A DNA stretch of 64,000 bases from Leucobacter denitrificans (GCF_014396385.1 NZ_CP060716.1:930001-994000), one strand, 5' to 3'. Counted from the stretch's first letter, positions 37,862 through 47,001 are shown. Translations and numbers: made by a program. Notes: generated by a model not told the origin, from the letters alone.

Positions 37862-39079
37862 CTACTCAGTCTCGAGCGTGCCCCGCACTGAAGCGGCGAG
37901 CGCGCTCGAGGTGGATGGGTGGAACATGCCCGCGAGCACATCGCGGTAGAGCCTAGCGAGTTCGCCGTCTGCCTGAAACCCGCGCGACCCAACGAGGCGC
38001 ATTGCGACATCGATCGCGCTACGCGCCTCGTCCGTCACGAGATTGCGGCACGCTGCGAGCGCGAGGGGCCAGTCGTCGCGGGTTCGCTTCTCGTCGACGT
38101 CTCGGGCTAGGAGATTGAGTGAATCGAGCGAGCGGCGATGCGCGAGTGTTGCCTCCGTGAGCCGCGAAGCGATCTCGGGGTCGTCGATGCGGCTCAGTTG
38201 TGGATCGACCCGGTTCGGCTTATGGGCAGCCTCGCGGGCAAGCTCCAGCGCCCGATCCGCAATGCCCGCGTACACTGCTGCGGTGAGCAGCGAGAACGAC
38301 GAGAAGATACCGAGAATGAGGGGGTGCTGACCCACAAGCGGCTCGACGTGTGCAGCGACATCATCGTGCGCGATACGAACCCCATCGAGCTTTGTCGTCC
38401 AGCTCTGGGTTGCTCGCATGCCGAGGGTGTTCCACTCCCCGAGGTGCGAGACAGCGCCCACACTCAGGCCATTGCTCGCCTGCTCCCTCGTGCGTGGTGC
38501 CGCGTTCTCGAGACCATCTCGGCGCACAAATCCGAACACGAGGGTGGGGTCAGCACCTTCGCCCTCATATTTTGCGTGCACACCAAGCCGTGTCCACACC
38601 GGCGACAGGGTGGTGAATACCTTCACGCCAGAAACAAGAAATCCGTCGTCGTCTTTTGTGGCGGTCGAGAATGCATCCATGAGCACCGCTTCGTTGCCGG
38701 CCTCAGAAATACCAAAGGCGAAGACCTCGCCCGCAATCGTGTCACGGAGCACCCAGTCCAGCGATCCTTCGGCGTCTCCTCCGAGCCCTCGCTCGTGCAA
38801 GAACCTCGCGACCTGCACCCAAACGAGGTGCATGTTCACACCGAGGGCCGTCGCTGGGGCGTGGGCTGCGAGTAACCGCTGTGCTGCGATGAGTTCTTCG
38901 AGGCTCAGGCCCGATCCACCCATCGACTCTGGTACCGAGGCCGCGAGATAACCGCTGGCTCGGAGATCTGCGAGATCTTCTGTGAAGAAACGATTCTCTG
39001 CATCGTATGCGGCTGCGCGGTTACGCACACGCTCAAGCAGATCAGACGGAAGAAGGCTGGAGATACGGTCAGATGCCAT
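37862..39079 (-). CDS. Acyl-CoA dehydrogenase-family flavoprotein
   Basis: The 405-residue protein shows the acyl-CoA dehydrogenase layout. The N-terminal helical domain has LAASVPESMGGSGLSLEEL. The middle strand domain contains AFGISEAGNEAVLMDAF and GVKVFTTLSP, in the FAD-binding region. The C-terminal helical domain ends with RSAIDVAMRLVGSRGFQADGELARLYRDV. A canonical catalytic Glu of the fatty-acid enzymes is not obvious, so it may be a group D (DszC/flavin-dependent monooxygenase-like) member. It lies just after the PIN-PhoH gene. Confidence 0.82.
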   Translation of the reverse strand: MASDRISSLLPSDLLERVRNRAAAYDAENRFFTEDLADLRASGYLAASVPESMGGSGLSLEELIAAQRLLAAHAPATALGVNMHLVWVQVARFLHERGLGGDAEGSLDWVLRDTIAGEVFAFGISEAGNEAVLMDAFSTATKDDDGFLVSGVKVFTTLSPVWTRLGVHAKYEGEGADPTLVFGFVRRDGLENAAPRTREQASNGLSVGAVSHLGEWNTLGMRATQSWTTKLDGVRIAHDDVAAHVEPLVGQHPLILGIFSSFSLLTAAVYAGIADRALELAREAAHKPNRVDPQLSRIDDPEIASRLTEATLAHRRSLDSLNLLARDVDEKRTRDDWPLALAACRNLVTDEARSAIDVAMRLVGSRGFQADGELARLYRDVLAGMFHPSTSSALAASVRGTLETE

Positions 39080-39096
39080 TTCTCCAGCCTACGGTG

Positions 39097-40443
39097 CTAA
39101 TCCTCCAGCAGGTCAGTTACGAGAGCTGCGATGTCGCTGCGCTCGCTCCTGGTGAGTGTGACGTGGCCGAAGAGAGGATGCCCCTTCAGCTTCTCGATTA
39201 CGGCCGCGATTCCGTCGTGGCGGCCAACCCGCAAGTTGTCGCGTTGCGCAACATCGTGGGTGAGCACGACCCGTGAGCGCTGACCAATACGGCTGAGCAT
39301 CGTGAGCAGCACATTGCGCTCAAGAGACTGCGCTTCGTCAACAATTACGAATGCATCGTGCAGCGAACGACCACGAATGTGCGTGAGCGGTAGCACCTCG
39401 ACGAGATCGCGAGCGACCACCTCATCAAGCACATTCTGCGACACGATAGAACCGAGAGTGTCGAAGACCGCCTGGCCCCACGGGTTCATCTTCTCTTGCT
39501 GATCACCGGGAAGGTAACCGAGTTCTTGGCCGCCGACGGCGTAGAGCGGCCGGAACACCATCACCTTGCGGTGCTGCTGCCGTTCGAGCACTGCCTCGAG
39601 ACCTGCGGCGAGCGCGAGCGCCGACTTGCCGGTTCCCGCTCGACCACCAAGTGACACGATGCCAACCGTGGGATCGAGCAGCAGGTCAATCGCGAGGCGC
39701 TGCTCAGCACTTCGACCGTGTACCCCGAAGATCTCGCGGTCACCCCGCACGAGGCGAAGCGAGGCTTCTCCGTCAACCCTGCCGAGTGCCGATCCACTCA
39801 GTGAGTTGATGATGAGGCCGGTGCCCGGAGTGAGTTCGCGAACTGCCTCGATATTTTCGAGCCGCTCCTGCTCCCACAGGTCGTTCATGTGGTCGTCGTC
39901 GATGTCAATCTCGGCGGTTCCCGTGTAACTGTCGTCACCAGTCTGATCATTGCGGTACTCTTCGGCGCCCAGCCCGAGAGCTGCGGCTTTCACTCGCATC
40001 GGAAGATCTTTCGACACGACCGTGACCGCAAGGCCTTCGTTCGCGAGGTTCTGCGCCACCGAGAGTATGCGTGTGTCATTGTCGCTCAACCGCATGCCGC
40101 TTGGGAGCACATCTTGGTTTGAATGGTTGAGTTCAACCCGCAAGGTTCCGCCCGAATCCCCGACTGGAACAGGGAAGTCCAACCTCAGGTGCTGCTCGCG
40201 CAAGCCATCGAGCAGCCGAAGGGCTCGGCGAGCGAAGAAGCCGATCTCGGGATTATGACGTTTCTTCTCCAGCTCGGTGACCACCACAACGGGGAGCACA
40301 ATGCTGTGCTCGGCGAAGCGGAAGATCGCTGACGGATCACTGAGCAATACGGAGGTGTCGAGCACATATGTGCGCTCCACCTGAGAAACCGGATTGTGCT
40401 CATCTTCCGCAAGCTGCTGGATAGGTGCTCGGGTATCGGCCAC
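39097..40443 (-). CDS. PIN-PhoH fusion protein (PhoH2)
   Basis: The GTG at 40443 follows GAAGGAGCCACC and gives 448 residues. The N-terminal PIN domain ([21 protein letters not shown], with further acidic residues in [13 protein letters not shown]) is an RNase fold. The C-terminal PhoH ATPase has Walker [14 protein letters not shown] and Walker [15 protein letters not shown]. PhoH2 proteins are sequence-specific RNA helicase/RNases in actinobacteria. A frame to 40551 exists but lacks similarity. Confidence 0.93.
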   Translation of the reverse strand: MADTRAPIQQLAEDEHNPVSQVERTYVLDTSVLLSDPSAIFRFAEHSIVLPVVVVTELEKKRHNPEIGFFARRALRLLDGLREQHLRLDFPVPVGDSGGTLRVELNHSNQDVLPSGMRLSDNDTRILSVAQNLANEGLAVTVVSKDLPMRVKAAALGLGAEEYRNDQTGDDSYTGTAEIDIDDDHMNDLWEQERLENIEAVRELTPGTGLIINSLSGSALGRVDGEASLRLVRGDREIFGVHGRSAEQRLAIDLLLDPTVGIVSLGGRAGTGKSALALAAGLEAVLERQQHRKVMVFRPLYAVGGQELGYLPGDQQEKMNPWGQAVFDTLGSIVSQNVLDEVVARDLVEVLPLTHIRGRSLHDAFVIVDEAQSLERNVLLTMLSRIGQRSRVVLTHDVAQRDNLRVGRHDGIAAVIEKLKGHPLFGHVTLTRSERSDIAALVTDLLED

Positions 40444-40586
40444 GGTGGCTCCTTCGCTCTGCCGGGTTGGTCCCAGCGAAACGAGTCGGCCGCAGCTTTC
40501 CGAGGGTGGCTTTGGCCTCCTCAACCAGGCGGGTTGCCTAGTACTCCACACCGTACGCCTTTTGGGTTAATAGCTGGTTTCGACAC

Positions 40587-40657
40587 GCTGAAAGCAAAAT
40601 GTGCAGGTGCAGGTGTCAAGCTAACTGCGGCATAGCAATTAGGGCTAGGCTTTCAGC
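40587..40657. promoter_or_regulatory. 9-bp inverted repeat flanking the tetR start region
   Basis: GCTGAAAGC (40587-40595) and GCTTTCAGC (40649-40657) are exact reverse complements 53 bp apart. The right copy ends one base before the TetR ATG at 40659. It may be an autoregulatory site or an mRNA stem that covers the start codon; chance is not excluded. Confidence 0.35.
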
Positions 40658-40658
40658 C

Positions 40659-41231
40659 ATGACCGACGCGAGAATAGTGCGCACACGAGCCGCACTTCAC
40701 GATTCGATACTCGCACTCGCAACGCACAAGCCGTCGGGTGAAATTTCTGTCTCCGAGCTTGCGGCTCACGCTCAAATCAATCGCGTGACGTTCTACAAGC
40801 ACTTTGCGAGTCCGGGTGAAGCCCTGGCAACGGCACTCAGTATCGAACTTGACGAGGCGCGCAAGCGTGACGGCCACCATCCACCGCATATCGACGCGTA
40901 TACGTGGTACGTGCACGCCCTGGTGAATCAGATTGAGGCACGACGCCAGCTTTATACCATCGCGTTCCGAGAACGCGTCGAGGGTACCGTGCCGCTCATG
41001 CTCACGCGCAACCTCAATGATGTCGCTGCGGCGTACCTCACCAAGCGTCGCAAGAAGAAGCCCACGGTTCCAGACGTCGATATCGATGTCGCTGCGGCGT
41101 TTATCGCGGCCGGCACCATGAGTGCAATTTGGGTGTGGACGCTAGAGGGTGACGTGCATCAAGAACGCTTGTTCGAGAACCTCCACCACGTGCTACCCGA
41201 GTGGTTCCACGCCGAACGCAAGACCGACTAA
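40659..41231 (+). CDS. TetR-family transcriptional regulator
   Basis: The ATG at 40659 gives 190 residues starting TDARIVRTRAALHDSILAL. The helix-turn-helix is ISVSELAAHAQINRVTFYKHFAS at about 28-50. The C-terminal ligand domain is all-helical, with HIDAYTWYVHALVNQIE and a basic KRRKKK loop. It is convergent with a CPBP protease gene (4-bp overlap). The regulated genes and ligand are unknown. Confidence 0.88.
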   Translation: MTDARIVRTRAALHDSILALATHKPSGEISVSELAAHAQINRVTFYKHFASPGEALATALSIELDEARKRDGHHPPHIDAYTWYVHALVNQIEARRQLYTIAFRERVEGTVPLMLTRNLNDVAAAYLTKRRKKKPTVPDVDIDVAAAFIAAGTMSAIWVWTLEGDVHQERLFENLHHVLPEWFHAERKTD

Positions 41232-42193
41232 GCAGAAATTGAATGGGGCTTCGTCGGCGCGAGCTCCGGCACCTTGCCGAACTGGCGTGTGAGCGCGAGG
41301 GCCACGATGCCTACCGCCACTGCGATCCAGCCCGCGACGCCCAACGGGTTTACGAGCGCGAGCGACAGTGGTGAATCTGCAGCAGCAATAATTGCGAAGG
41401 TGCCGGCTGCGGCGTTCAGAGAGCCGTGTGCGATCACGGCTGGCCACACCGAAGCGCTGCGCAACCGGAGCCACCCGAAGAACACACCCCAGACAATGCA
41501 TCCAACCGCCATCAGAGCGACTCCGCGCCAGTCAGTAAGCCCAAAATTGTGGCCAAGCATGATGATGGGGCTATGCCACAGACCCCAGATCAGACCGCTA
41601 ATTATGAGCGCCGGCCACGTGCCGAGCGGCATCAGGCTCGGGAGCAACCAGCCTCGCCACCCCAGCTCTTCACCAAAGGCGGGAATCATGTTCAAGATCG
41701 CACCAAACGGAATGAGCACTAACTGAACCACGACCAGGGTCTGAACACTCATGCCGATCTCAACGCCGCCGAGCGAGGCTGCAAATCCCGAGAAGTTCTC
41801 GAAATCAGGGGTGAGCCAGCCGCACAAGATCGCAACAGCAACGCTCAGCGCAACAAGCACAATCGGCGCGAGCAGCCCAATACCCAGAAACAACAGCACC
41901 CGTTTGACGGGTCTGAGTGGCCACAGCCCGAGAAAACGTGCACGCTCGGTACGGGGCCGTTTGCAAACGAAGACAACGATGAGCGTGGCAATCGCTGGCG
42001 TGAACATCATGGCCACGAGTAGCGCCTGCGCGAGTAGCTGAGCGCTGATCGAGGTCGCATCTCCAGGGTCCTGCAGCCACAGTGGCAAGGTGACCAGCCA
42101 CGCGAGCCCGAAGGAAATAGCGATGTATACGAACACGCTGCCCCAGGGCACGCGCTTTGGACTCTTTGGATCGACCGGCAGTGTCTTACTCAT
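41228..42193 (-). CDS. CPBP-family intramembrane metalloprotease
   Basis: The 321-residue membrane protein has about eight hydrophobic segments. The complete CPBP motifs are present: FGEELGWRGWLLP (EExxxR), WGLWHSPIIMLGHN with two histidines, and a last FGWLRLRSASVWPAVIAHGSLNA with the third His. This contrasts with the CPBP protein at 9864-10667. It probably processes membrane proteins or peptides; the substrate is unknown. Confidence 0.88.
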   Translation of the reverse strand: MSKTLPVDPKSPKRVPWGSVFVYIAISFGLAWLVTLPLWLQDPGDATSISAQLLAQALLVAMMFTPAIATLIVVFVCKRPRTERARFLGLWPLRPVKRVLLFLGIGLLAPIVLVALSVAVAILCGWLTPDFENFSGFAASLGGVEIGMSVQTLVVVQLVLIPFGAILNMIPAFGEELGWRGWLLPSLMPLGTWPALIISGLIWGLWHSPIIMLGHNFGLTDWRGVALMAVGCIVWGVFFGWLRLRSASVWPAVIAHGSLNAAAGTFAIIAAADSPLSLALVNPLGVAGWIAVAVGIVALALTRQFGKVPELAPTKPHSISA

Positions 42194-42266
42194 CAGTGAT
42201 CCACTGTAGCGGCGCCCTTGCGGCGCTCGCCAACTCCCGGGGTGTCAACCCCAGTAGGTTCGCTGA

Positions 42267-42473
42267 TTACATTGCCCGTTTTGGCGCCTTTATCGGTGGC
42301 TCCTTGTGTATGTCGCTTTCGCTGTGTGGCTCGTGGAGTGTATGCAGGACTCCCTGCATATCGCCGTGAAGCAGGTCGTCGACCAATTCATCAACGGCGA
42401 AGGCGCTCCCTTCCCCCTCGGGAAGATGAACGCGTATCCCGGTGTTCTTTGAGGGCTGCTTCTTTTCGTTCAT
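42267..42473 (-). CDS. Small acidic hypothetical protein
   Basis: The ATG at 42473 gives 68 residues with a KNTGIRVHLPEGEGSAFAVDELVDDLLHGDMQGVLHTLHE core, strongly acidic and helical. A GAGG lies only two bases before this ATG, so the start is uncertain; the frame is open to 42569. No family is recognised. Confidence 0.45.
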   Translation of the reverse strand: MNEKKQPSKNTGIRVHLPEGEGSAFAVDELVDDLLHGDMQGVLHTLHEPHSESDIHKEPPIKAPKRAM

Positions 42474-42572
42474 ATCCTCAAGATACGCCAAGCTACGGCC
42501 AATAGACAGGGTGGCACCGAACGAAGGCGAATCGTTATCCGACCCGCGAGCACGGGTGTGGATCGCCAAAGG

Positions 42573-43484
42573 TCAGGGAATCTGGTACCCAGCAGCCTCA
42601 AAAAGTTCGTACCATTCGGCTCTCGTGAGCGTGATCTCCGCGCCAGCTACCGCCTCGTGGAGGCGACTTGCCTTCGTGGTACCAACGATGACCTCCATTT
42701 TTGCGGGATGCCGGGTGATCCACGCCGTAGCGATGGAAGTCGGGGTCGTGGCGTACTCTTTCGAGAGCTTATCGAGCACTCTGTGGAGCTTTGAAAGCTC
42801 AGGATGATCGAAGATCAAACCGTTGAAGAAACCGCGCTGGTATGGAGACCACGCCTGAAGCGTGATGCCGTTAATGCGCGAGTACTCGAGGAGCCCGCCG
42901 TCGCGGTTGGTCGACTGTTCGAGGCCCTCCATGTTCGCAGCAACGCCCTGCGCGACAAGTGCTGCGTGACCGAGCCCGAACTGCACCTGATTCACCTTGA
43001 GCGGCTGTGAAACATTCATCTTCAGTAGATCAATCTGCCTCGGCGTGTGGTTTGAGACGCCGAATGAGCGGACCTTGCCCGAGGACTCGAGAGCGTCAAA
43101 GGCCTGTGCAACTTCCTCGGGCTCAACGAGCGTGTCGGGTCGATGCAGCAGGAGCACATCCAGGTACTCGGTGCGGAGCGCTTCGAGCGACTCCTCAGCG
43201 CGGCGAATGATGTGCTCAGCAGAAAAATCGAACCCAGGAACCCCGGGACGAATACCGCACTTCGTCTGCAGTACGATCTGCTCGCGCTCGCTCGACGAGA
43301 GCTCAAGCGCCTCGCCAAAGAGCCGCTCGCAACCGTGCTCGCCACCGCCATACACGTCGGCGTGGTCGAACAGCTTCACCCCTGCTTCTCGTGCGCCGTG
43401 ATAGAGGTCGCGAATCTGATTTGGTTCGAGCGTGGCGATCCGCATCATCCCCAGCCCGATGCGTGTGCTTTCTGATCTAGTCAT
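42573..43484 (-). CDS. Aldo/keto reductase
   Basis: The ATG at 43484 (the second of two adjacent ATGs, better spaced from AAGGAG) gives 303 residues. AKR motifs are DHADVYGGGEHGCERLFGEAL (catalytic Asp-Tyr), the catalytic Lys in QTKCGIRPG, LDVLLLHRPDTLVEPEEVA with the catalytic His, and the NADPH-binding PTSIATAWITRHPAKMEVIVGTT. It is an NADPH-dependent carbonyl reductase of the YdhF type with unknown substrate. Confidence 0.93.
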   Translation of the reverse strand: MTRSESTRIGLGMMRIATLEPNQIRDLYHGAREAGVKLFDHADVYGGGEHGCERLFGEALELSSSEREQIVLQTKCGIRPGVPGFDFSAEHIIRRAEESLEALRTEYLDVLLLHRPDTLVEPEEVAQAFDALESSGKVRSFGVSNHTPRQIDLLKMNVSQPLKVNQVQFGLGHAALVAQGVAANMEGLEQSTNRDGGLLEYSRINGITLQAWSPYQRGFFNGLIFDHPELSKLHRVLDKLSKEYATTPTSIATAWITRHPAKMEVIVGTTKASRLHEAVAGAEITLTRAEWYELFEAAGYQIP

Positions 43485-43555
43485 CATGTGCTCCTTCGCA
43501 CTCGGCTCTCACTTGCCTTCGCATTTCCAGTGTATCGACGCGGATCGGGCGCGCA

Positions 43556-43690
43556 CTAGAACGTGAGAATCGCCTTCGTCGCTCTGCGTTCATCCATCGC
43601 GCGGTGCCCTTCGGCGGCCTTGTCTGCGGAAGCGAGAGCGAGACGCGTTGCTCTTTGTGTTTCTTCGGCAGGGTGGTTGACTGGGTACAC
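43556..43690 (-). pseudogene. C-terminal remnant of a quinone oxidoreductase-like dehydrogenase
   Basis: The minus strand encodes a frame ending ADKAAEGHRAMDERRATKAILTF then TAG (43558-43556). This is the usual C-terminus of zinc-type alcohol dehydrogenase/NADPH:quinone reductase proteins (AAEAHRALE-type helix followed by GKIVL-type strand). Homology fades within about 40 codons and the rest of the gene is absent, as the AhpD-like gene begins at 43710 on the other strand. It is a leftover of a deleted gene. Confidence 0.55.
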
Positions 43691-43709
43691 CGGCGCGAAA
43701 GGAGCAGCT

Positions 43710-44165
43710 ATGCGTCCCTACATTGACAAGGTTGCACCCGATGCGTGGAAGGCCGCGAGCGCGTACTCGGTCGCGATCAGCAGGAGCGCTGCTGCGCGAG
43801 GCCTGCTGCTCTCTGAGAACGAACTCATCAAGGTACGCACATCACAGATCAATGGCTGCGCATTCTGCCTCAACCTGCACTCTGGCGAGGCTCGCGAAGC
43901 AGGTGTGCCGCAGCAGAAGCTCGACATGCTTCCGGCCTGGCGCGAGACCGATCTCTACAACGAGCGCGAGCGCGCGGTGCTCGCAATCGCCGAGGCTGCG
44001 GCAAAGCTGCCACTCACCGAAGAGGCGAAGGCCGACCTTGCGGGCGCACAGTCGGTGCTCGGCGATGAGACATTCGTTGCGGCCGAGTGGATCGCCGTAT
44101 CGATCAACATGTTCAACCGCATCTCGGTATTGAGCGAGCACCCCGTGCGAGAGCGCAAGGAATAG
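43710..44165 (+). CDS. AhpD-like / carboxymuconolactone decarboxylase-family protein
   Basis: The ATG at 43710 follows GAAAGGAGCAGCT and gives 151 residues. The redox-active CxxC is in NGCAFCLNLHSGEAREAG, with the downstream His typical of AhpD-like alkylhydroperoxidases. LYNERERAVLAIAEAAAKLP is the second conserved helix. It is likely a small peroxidase or thiol-disulphide protein. The flavin monooxygenase-like gene 27 bp downstream may be cotranscribed. Confidence 0.92.
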   Translation: MRPYIDKVAPDAWKAASAYSVAISRSAAARGLLLSENELIKVRTSQINGCAFCLNLHSGEAREAGVPQQKLDMLPAWRETDLYNERERAVLAIAEAAAKLPLTEEAKADLAGAQSVLGDETFVAAEWIAVSINMFNRISVLSEHPVRERKE

Positions 44166-44192
44166 TTCCTCTTTCCATGCGTTTGCAAATAT

Positions 44193-45287
44193 ATGCGTAA
44201 GATCTTCGAGAGTGTCGTTATCGGCGCGGGTCAGGCGGGCCTCTCGGCCTCGTATCACCTGACGAGACTCGGCATTGATCACGTGGTGCTCGACAGCAAC
44301 GATCGCCCGGGCGGCGCTTGGCAGCATCGCTGGGACGCTCTCACAATGCGCGACGTGCACGGGGTGGCTGAACTCCCCGGATCCACACCCCCACCGCTCA
44401 GCGCCGAGCGTGCCAATAGTGTCGTACCCGCGTACTTCGGCACATACGAGGCCGAGCACGACCTCCCAATTGTGCGCCCGGTCGTGGTGGATCGCGTGGA
44501 GAACGACGGCGAGATGCTTCTCGTGCGAGCGGGCGACCAGACCTGGCGTACTCGAACCATCGTCAACGCCACCGGAACATGGACGCAGCCCTTCGTGCCG
44601 TACTACCCGGGCGCCGAAACGTTCCAAGGCGAGCAATTGCACACGCACGAATATCCCGGACCCGAGCACTTCGTCGGCAAACGCACGATCGTGGTCGGCG
44701 GCGGGGCATCTGCGGTGCAGTTTCTTGGCGCGCTCGCACCGCTCACCGACACACTTTGGGTGACGCGCAAAGAACCCGTGTGGCGGGAAGATGAGTTCAA
44801 CCCCGAGGCACGAATCGCTGCTGTGGGCCTTGTCGAAGAACGTGTGGCGCAGGGCTTGCCGCCAGAGAGCGTGGTGAGCGTTACTGGCCTGATGCTGCGC
44901 GAGCAAGAACGCGAGGCCGAACGACTCGGCGCGTACGCAACCCGCAAGCCAATGTTCGAGCGGATCGAACAGCACGGCGTGCGGTGGCAAGATGGCACGT
45001 TCGAACCAGTGGAGGTCATCCTGTGGGCGACGGGTTTCCGGCAGGCCATTCAGCATCTCGCGCCGCTCAAACTCCGCAGCCGCAACGGCGGCATCCAGCT
45101 CGATCGCGACGGGCGCGGAACCGGCGCGGTCGCTGATGCACGAGTACAGCTCGTTGGGTATGGCCCTTCTGCGAGCACGATCGGTGCTAACCGCGCGGGC
45201 CGATCCGCTGCGAATGGGGTTCGCAAATATCTGCGCAACAGCGCCCGCCACGAAGAGGTATTCGTGGCGGGCGCTGTTGCTGGCTAA
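44193..45287 (+). CDS. Flavin-containing monooxygenase-like NAD(P)/FAD oxidoreductase
   Basis: The 364-residue protein has two Rossmann nucleotide sites: VIGAGQAGLSASYHL (FAD, near residue 9) and VVGGGASAVQFLG (NAD(P), near 167). The FAD domain continues with GGAWQHRWD, and ATGTWTQPFVP and WATGFRQAI mark the family. It probably hydroxylates or oxidises a small substrate, perhaps in a stress or detoxification context with the adjacent AhpD-like gene. The last 17 codons lie inside a 20-bp perfect hairpin, so the natural C-terminus may be shorter. Confidence 0.85.
   Translation: MRKIFESVVIGAGQAGLSASYHLTRLGIDHVVLDSNDRPGGAWQHRWDALTMRDVHGVAELPGSTPPPLSAERANSVVPAYFGTYEAEHDLPIVRPVVVDRVENDGEMLLVRAGDQTWRTRTIVNATGTWTQPFVPYYPGAETFQGEQLHTHEYPGPEHFVGKRTIVVGGGASAVQFLGALAPLTDTLWVTRKEPVWREDEFNPEARIAAVGLVEERVAQGLPPESVVSVTGLMLREQEREAERLGAYATRKPMFERIEQHGVRWQDGTFEPVEVILWATGFRQAIQHLAPLKLRSRNGGIQLDRDGRGTGAVADARVQLVGYGPSASTIGANRAGRSAANGVRKYLRNSARHEEVFVAGAVAG
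45235..45280. terminator. 20-bp perfect hairpin overlapping the 3' end of the monooxygenase gene
   Basis: Arms 45235-45254 and 45261-45280 pair perfectly around a 6-nt loop. They lie in the last codons of the + gene and 20 bp from the end of the convergent VOC gene, so the hairpin can stop transcription from both sides. The U-tract is weak. Confidence 0.75.
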
Positions 45288-45299
45288 ATCCGTGCGTCG

Positions 45300-46220
45300 C
45301 TAGCTTGCCAGCAACTCGTCGGCATCACGCCCCGGGAGCGCAACAGTGACCTGGGTGCCCCATGGATCCTGCGTGATGACAGTGTTTCCGGTGTCCAGAA
45401 ATTCGATCTTCTGTTCCCGGTACCTTGCGACGAGTTCGTCGAGGTCGTTGCGCGTCGGAAGCGTGATCGAAAGGTCACCCAATCCGAGTTGGGAACCGCG
45501 CGGGCCAGCGCCACTACTGTTCCAAGTATTCATCGCGACGTGGTGGTGGTACCCGCCCGCCGAGGCGAACAGTGCGCCCGGGTAATTCTCGACGGTGGGA
45601 TCGAGCCCAAGCGAGTTTACGTAGAAGTCGCGTGCAACGCGCAGGTCACCGACCTGCAGATGCACATGCCCCACCTTGCCCGACTGCTTTTCAACGTTCG
45701 CGAAGATCTCTTCGTCAAGGTGCTGCTGGAGGTAGGCATTTGGGTCGAGGTAAATCGTATCCATGCGCAGGTCACCGTCGGCATAGAGCCATTCTTCGCG
45801 CGGGCGATCGACGTAGAGTTCGATTCCGTTGCCTTCGGGGTCAGTGAAGTAAAACGCCTCACTCACGAGGTGGTCGCTTGAACCCACGAACTTTGCGCGT
45901 GGATCCTGCGCGGAACGCAGCACTGTGGCCGAGAGGCTCGCCTTGTCCTCAAACAGGAACGCTGTATGGAAGAGCCCAGCGTCGCGTGGGCTTCCGGCTG
46001 GAAGGTCGGGTGTGTGCACGAGACGCACAAACGGAGTCTTGCCTCGCCCCAAAATGCGTACAGTTTCGGTGCCGCGAGCCCGCTCCTCGATTGGAGTAAG
46101 CGCAAGAGACTTCTCGTAGTAGTCGCTCATGAGCTCGAGGTCAGCAACACGCAGGCTCACCGCGTCCATTTCGAGCCCAGCAGTGATCACTGGTTCTTTG
46201 TTTACTGCCTGCTGATCCAT
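45300..46220 (-). CDS. Two-domain VOC dioxygenase-like protein (CatE type)
   Basis: I chose ATG 46220, 7 nt after GGAAGG; starts at 46226, 46253 and a TTG at 46268 also exist. The product (306 residues) contains two VOC modules: AVSLRVADLELMSDYYEKSLAL and KVGHVHLQVGDLRVARDFYVNSLGL. Metal ligands are His in HTAFLFED, His in GHVHLQV, and the acidic residue in the C-terminal IEFLDTG region. Relatives are ring-cleaving dioxygenases or quinone-detoxifying enzymes regulated by MarR proteins. A MarR gene is divergent from it. Confidence 0.85.
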   Translation of the reverse strand: MDQQAVNKEPVITAGLEMDAVSLRVADLELMSDYYEKSLALTPIEERARGTETVRILGRGKTPFVRLVHTPDLPAGSPRDAGLFHTAFLFEDKASLSATVLRSAQDPRAKFVGSSDHLVSEAFYFTDPEGNGIELYVDRPREEWLYADGDLRMDTIYLDPNAYLQQHLDEEIFANVEKQSGKVGHVHLQVGDLRVARDFYVNSLGLDPTVENYPGALFASAGGYHHHVAMNTWNSSGAGPRGSQLGLGDLSITLPTRNDLDELVARYREQKIEFLDTGNTVITQDPWGTQVTVALPGRDADELLAS

Positions 46221-46263
46221 CTCCATGCCTTCCATAAGACTCAAAGTTTGCATTACTTGCGGG

Positions 46264-46296
46264 TACAACTAACACAATACAGGAACGTTGGTTGTA
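46264..46296. promoter_or_regulatory. Inverted repeat between VOC dioxygenase and marR (probable MarR operator)
   Basis: TACAACTAAC (46264-46273) and GTTGGTTGTA (46287-46296) are inverted with one mismatch, 13 bp apart, in the 103-bp gap shared by both divergent genes. It fits a MarR-dimer site controlling both directions. Confidence 0.6.
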
Positions 46297-46323
46297 ATGG
46301 CAACTAATTGATACAATGGGGGC

Positions 46324-46962
46324 ATGCACACTCCTCTCGCACATCCAGAGCGCGTGGCAATCGCCCGCCTGCACGCACTGCTCGAGCTCTTGCCAACAGC
46401 GCTCGACAAGCGACTGCGCCCAGCGGGAATCACGGCATTTGAGTACACCCTGCTCGAGACGCTCGCCGAGGCAGACGGCCAGCGCATGCGCATGAGCGAG
46501 GTCGCGGCAAAGACCAATGCGTCACTCCCCCGACTGTCGCGGGTCGCGAACTCGCTCGAACGTCGCGGCCTCACAGAGAGGTCTGCGTGCGCCGAAGATG
46601 CCAGGGCCACAAACCTCGTGCTCACCGAACTAGGAGCTGAGGCGTACCGGCTCTCGCAGGAGCTCTACGCGACGGCTGTTCGAGAACTCATACTCGACGG
46701 GCTCGAAAACCTTCCTGGCGACGGAATAGCGGGCCTCTCAAGCGTGACCTACGCGGTGCTATCAAGCCTGGACCCACGCGGGGCCAGCACGGCTGCTTGG
46801 TCTCCGCAGGCTTGCGCAGCCGATCCTGCTGCTGAGTCTGCTGACTCTGCCGAAGACCAGACCTGTGTTGCCGACCCGGTGGCCCCTGCCGACACCGACG
46901 AACCCGAAGTCTGCGCTGCCGATCCGCTCGCTACGCCAGAACGAGAGCTCGCTCAGCGCTAA
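46324..46962 (+). CDS. MarR-family regulator with a cysteine-repeat tail
   Basis: Residues 1-150 are a standard MarR winged helix protein (FEYTLLETLAEADGQRMRMSEVAAKTNASLPRLSRVANSLERRGLTER). Residues 160-210 form an acidic Ala/Pro-rich tail with three copies of C(A/V)ADP(A/V/L)A, with Cys at 164, 181 and 197. Most MarR proteins end near residue 150, so the tail is an addition. The cysteines could sense oxidants, electrophiles or metals. It is divergent from the VOC dioxygenase and probably represses it. Confidence 0.87.
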   Translation: MHTPLAHPERVAIARLHALLELLPTALDKRLRPAGITAFEYTLLETLAEADGQRMRMSEVAAKTNASLPRLSRVANSLERRGLTERSACAEDARATNLVLTELGAEAYRLSQELYATAVRELILDGLENLPGDGIAGLSSVTYAVLSSLDPRGASTAAWSPQACAADPAAESADSAEDQTCVADPVAPADTDEPEVCAADPLATPERELAQR

Positions 46963-47001
46963 CCCACCCAGCCGCAGGTTCTCGGGTAGGTTTGTTGCGG
47001 C

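Noticed and set aside
43842..45251. A 469-codon minus strand open frame opposite the AhpD-like and monooxygenase genes
   Set aside because: Both + strand genes have clear family motifs; the minus frame has none and is a GC-rich shadow.
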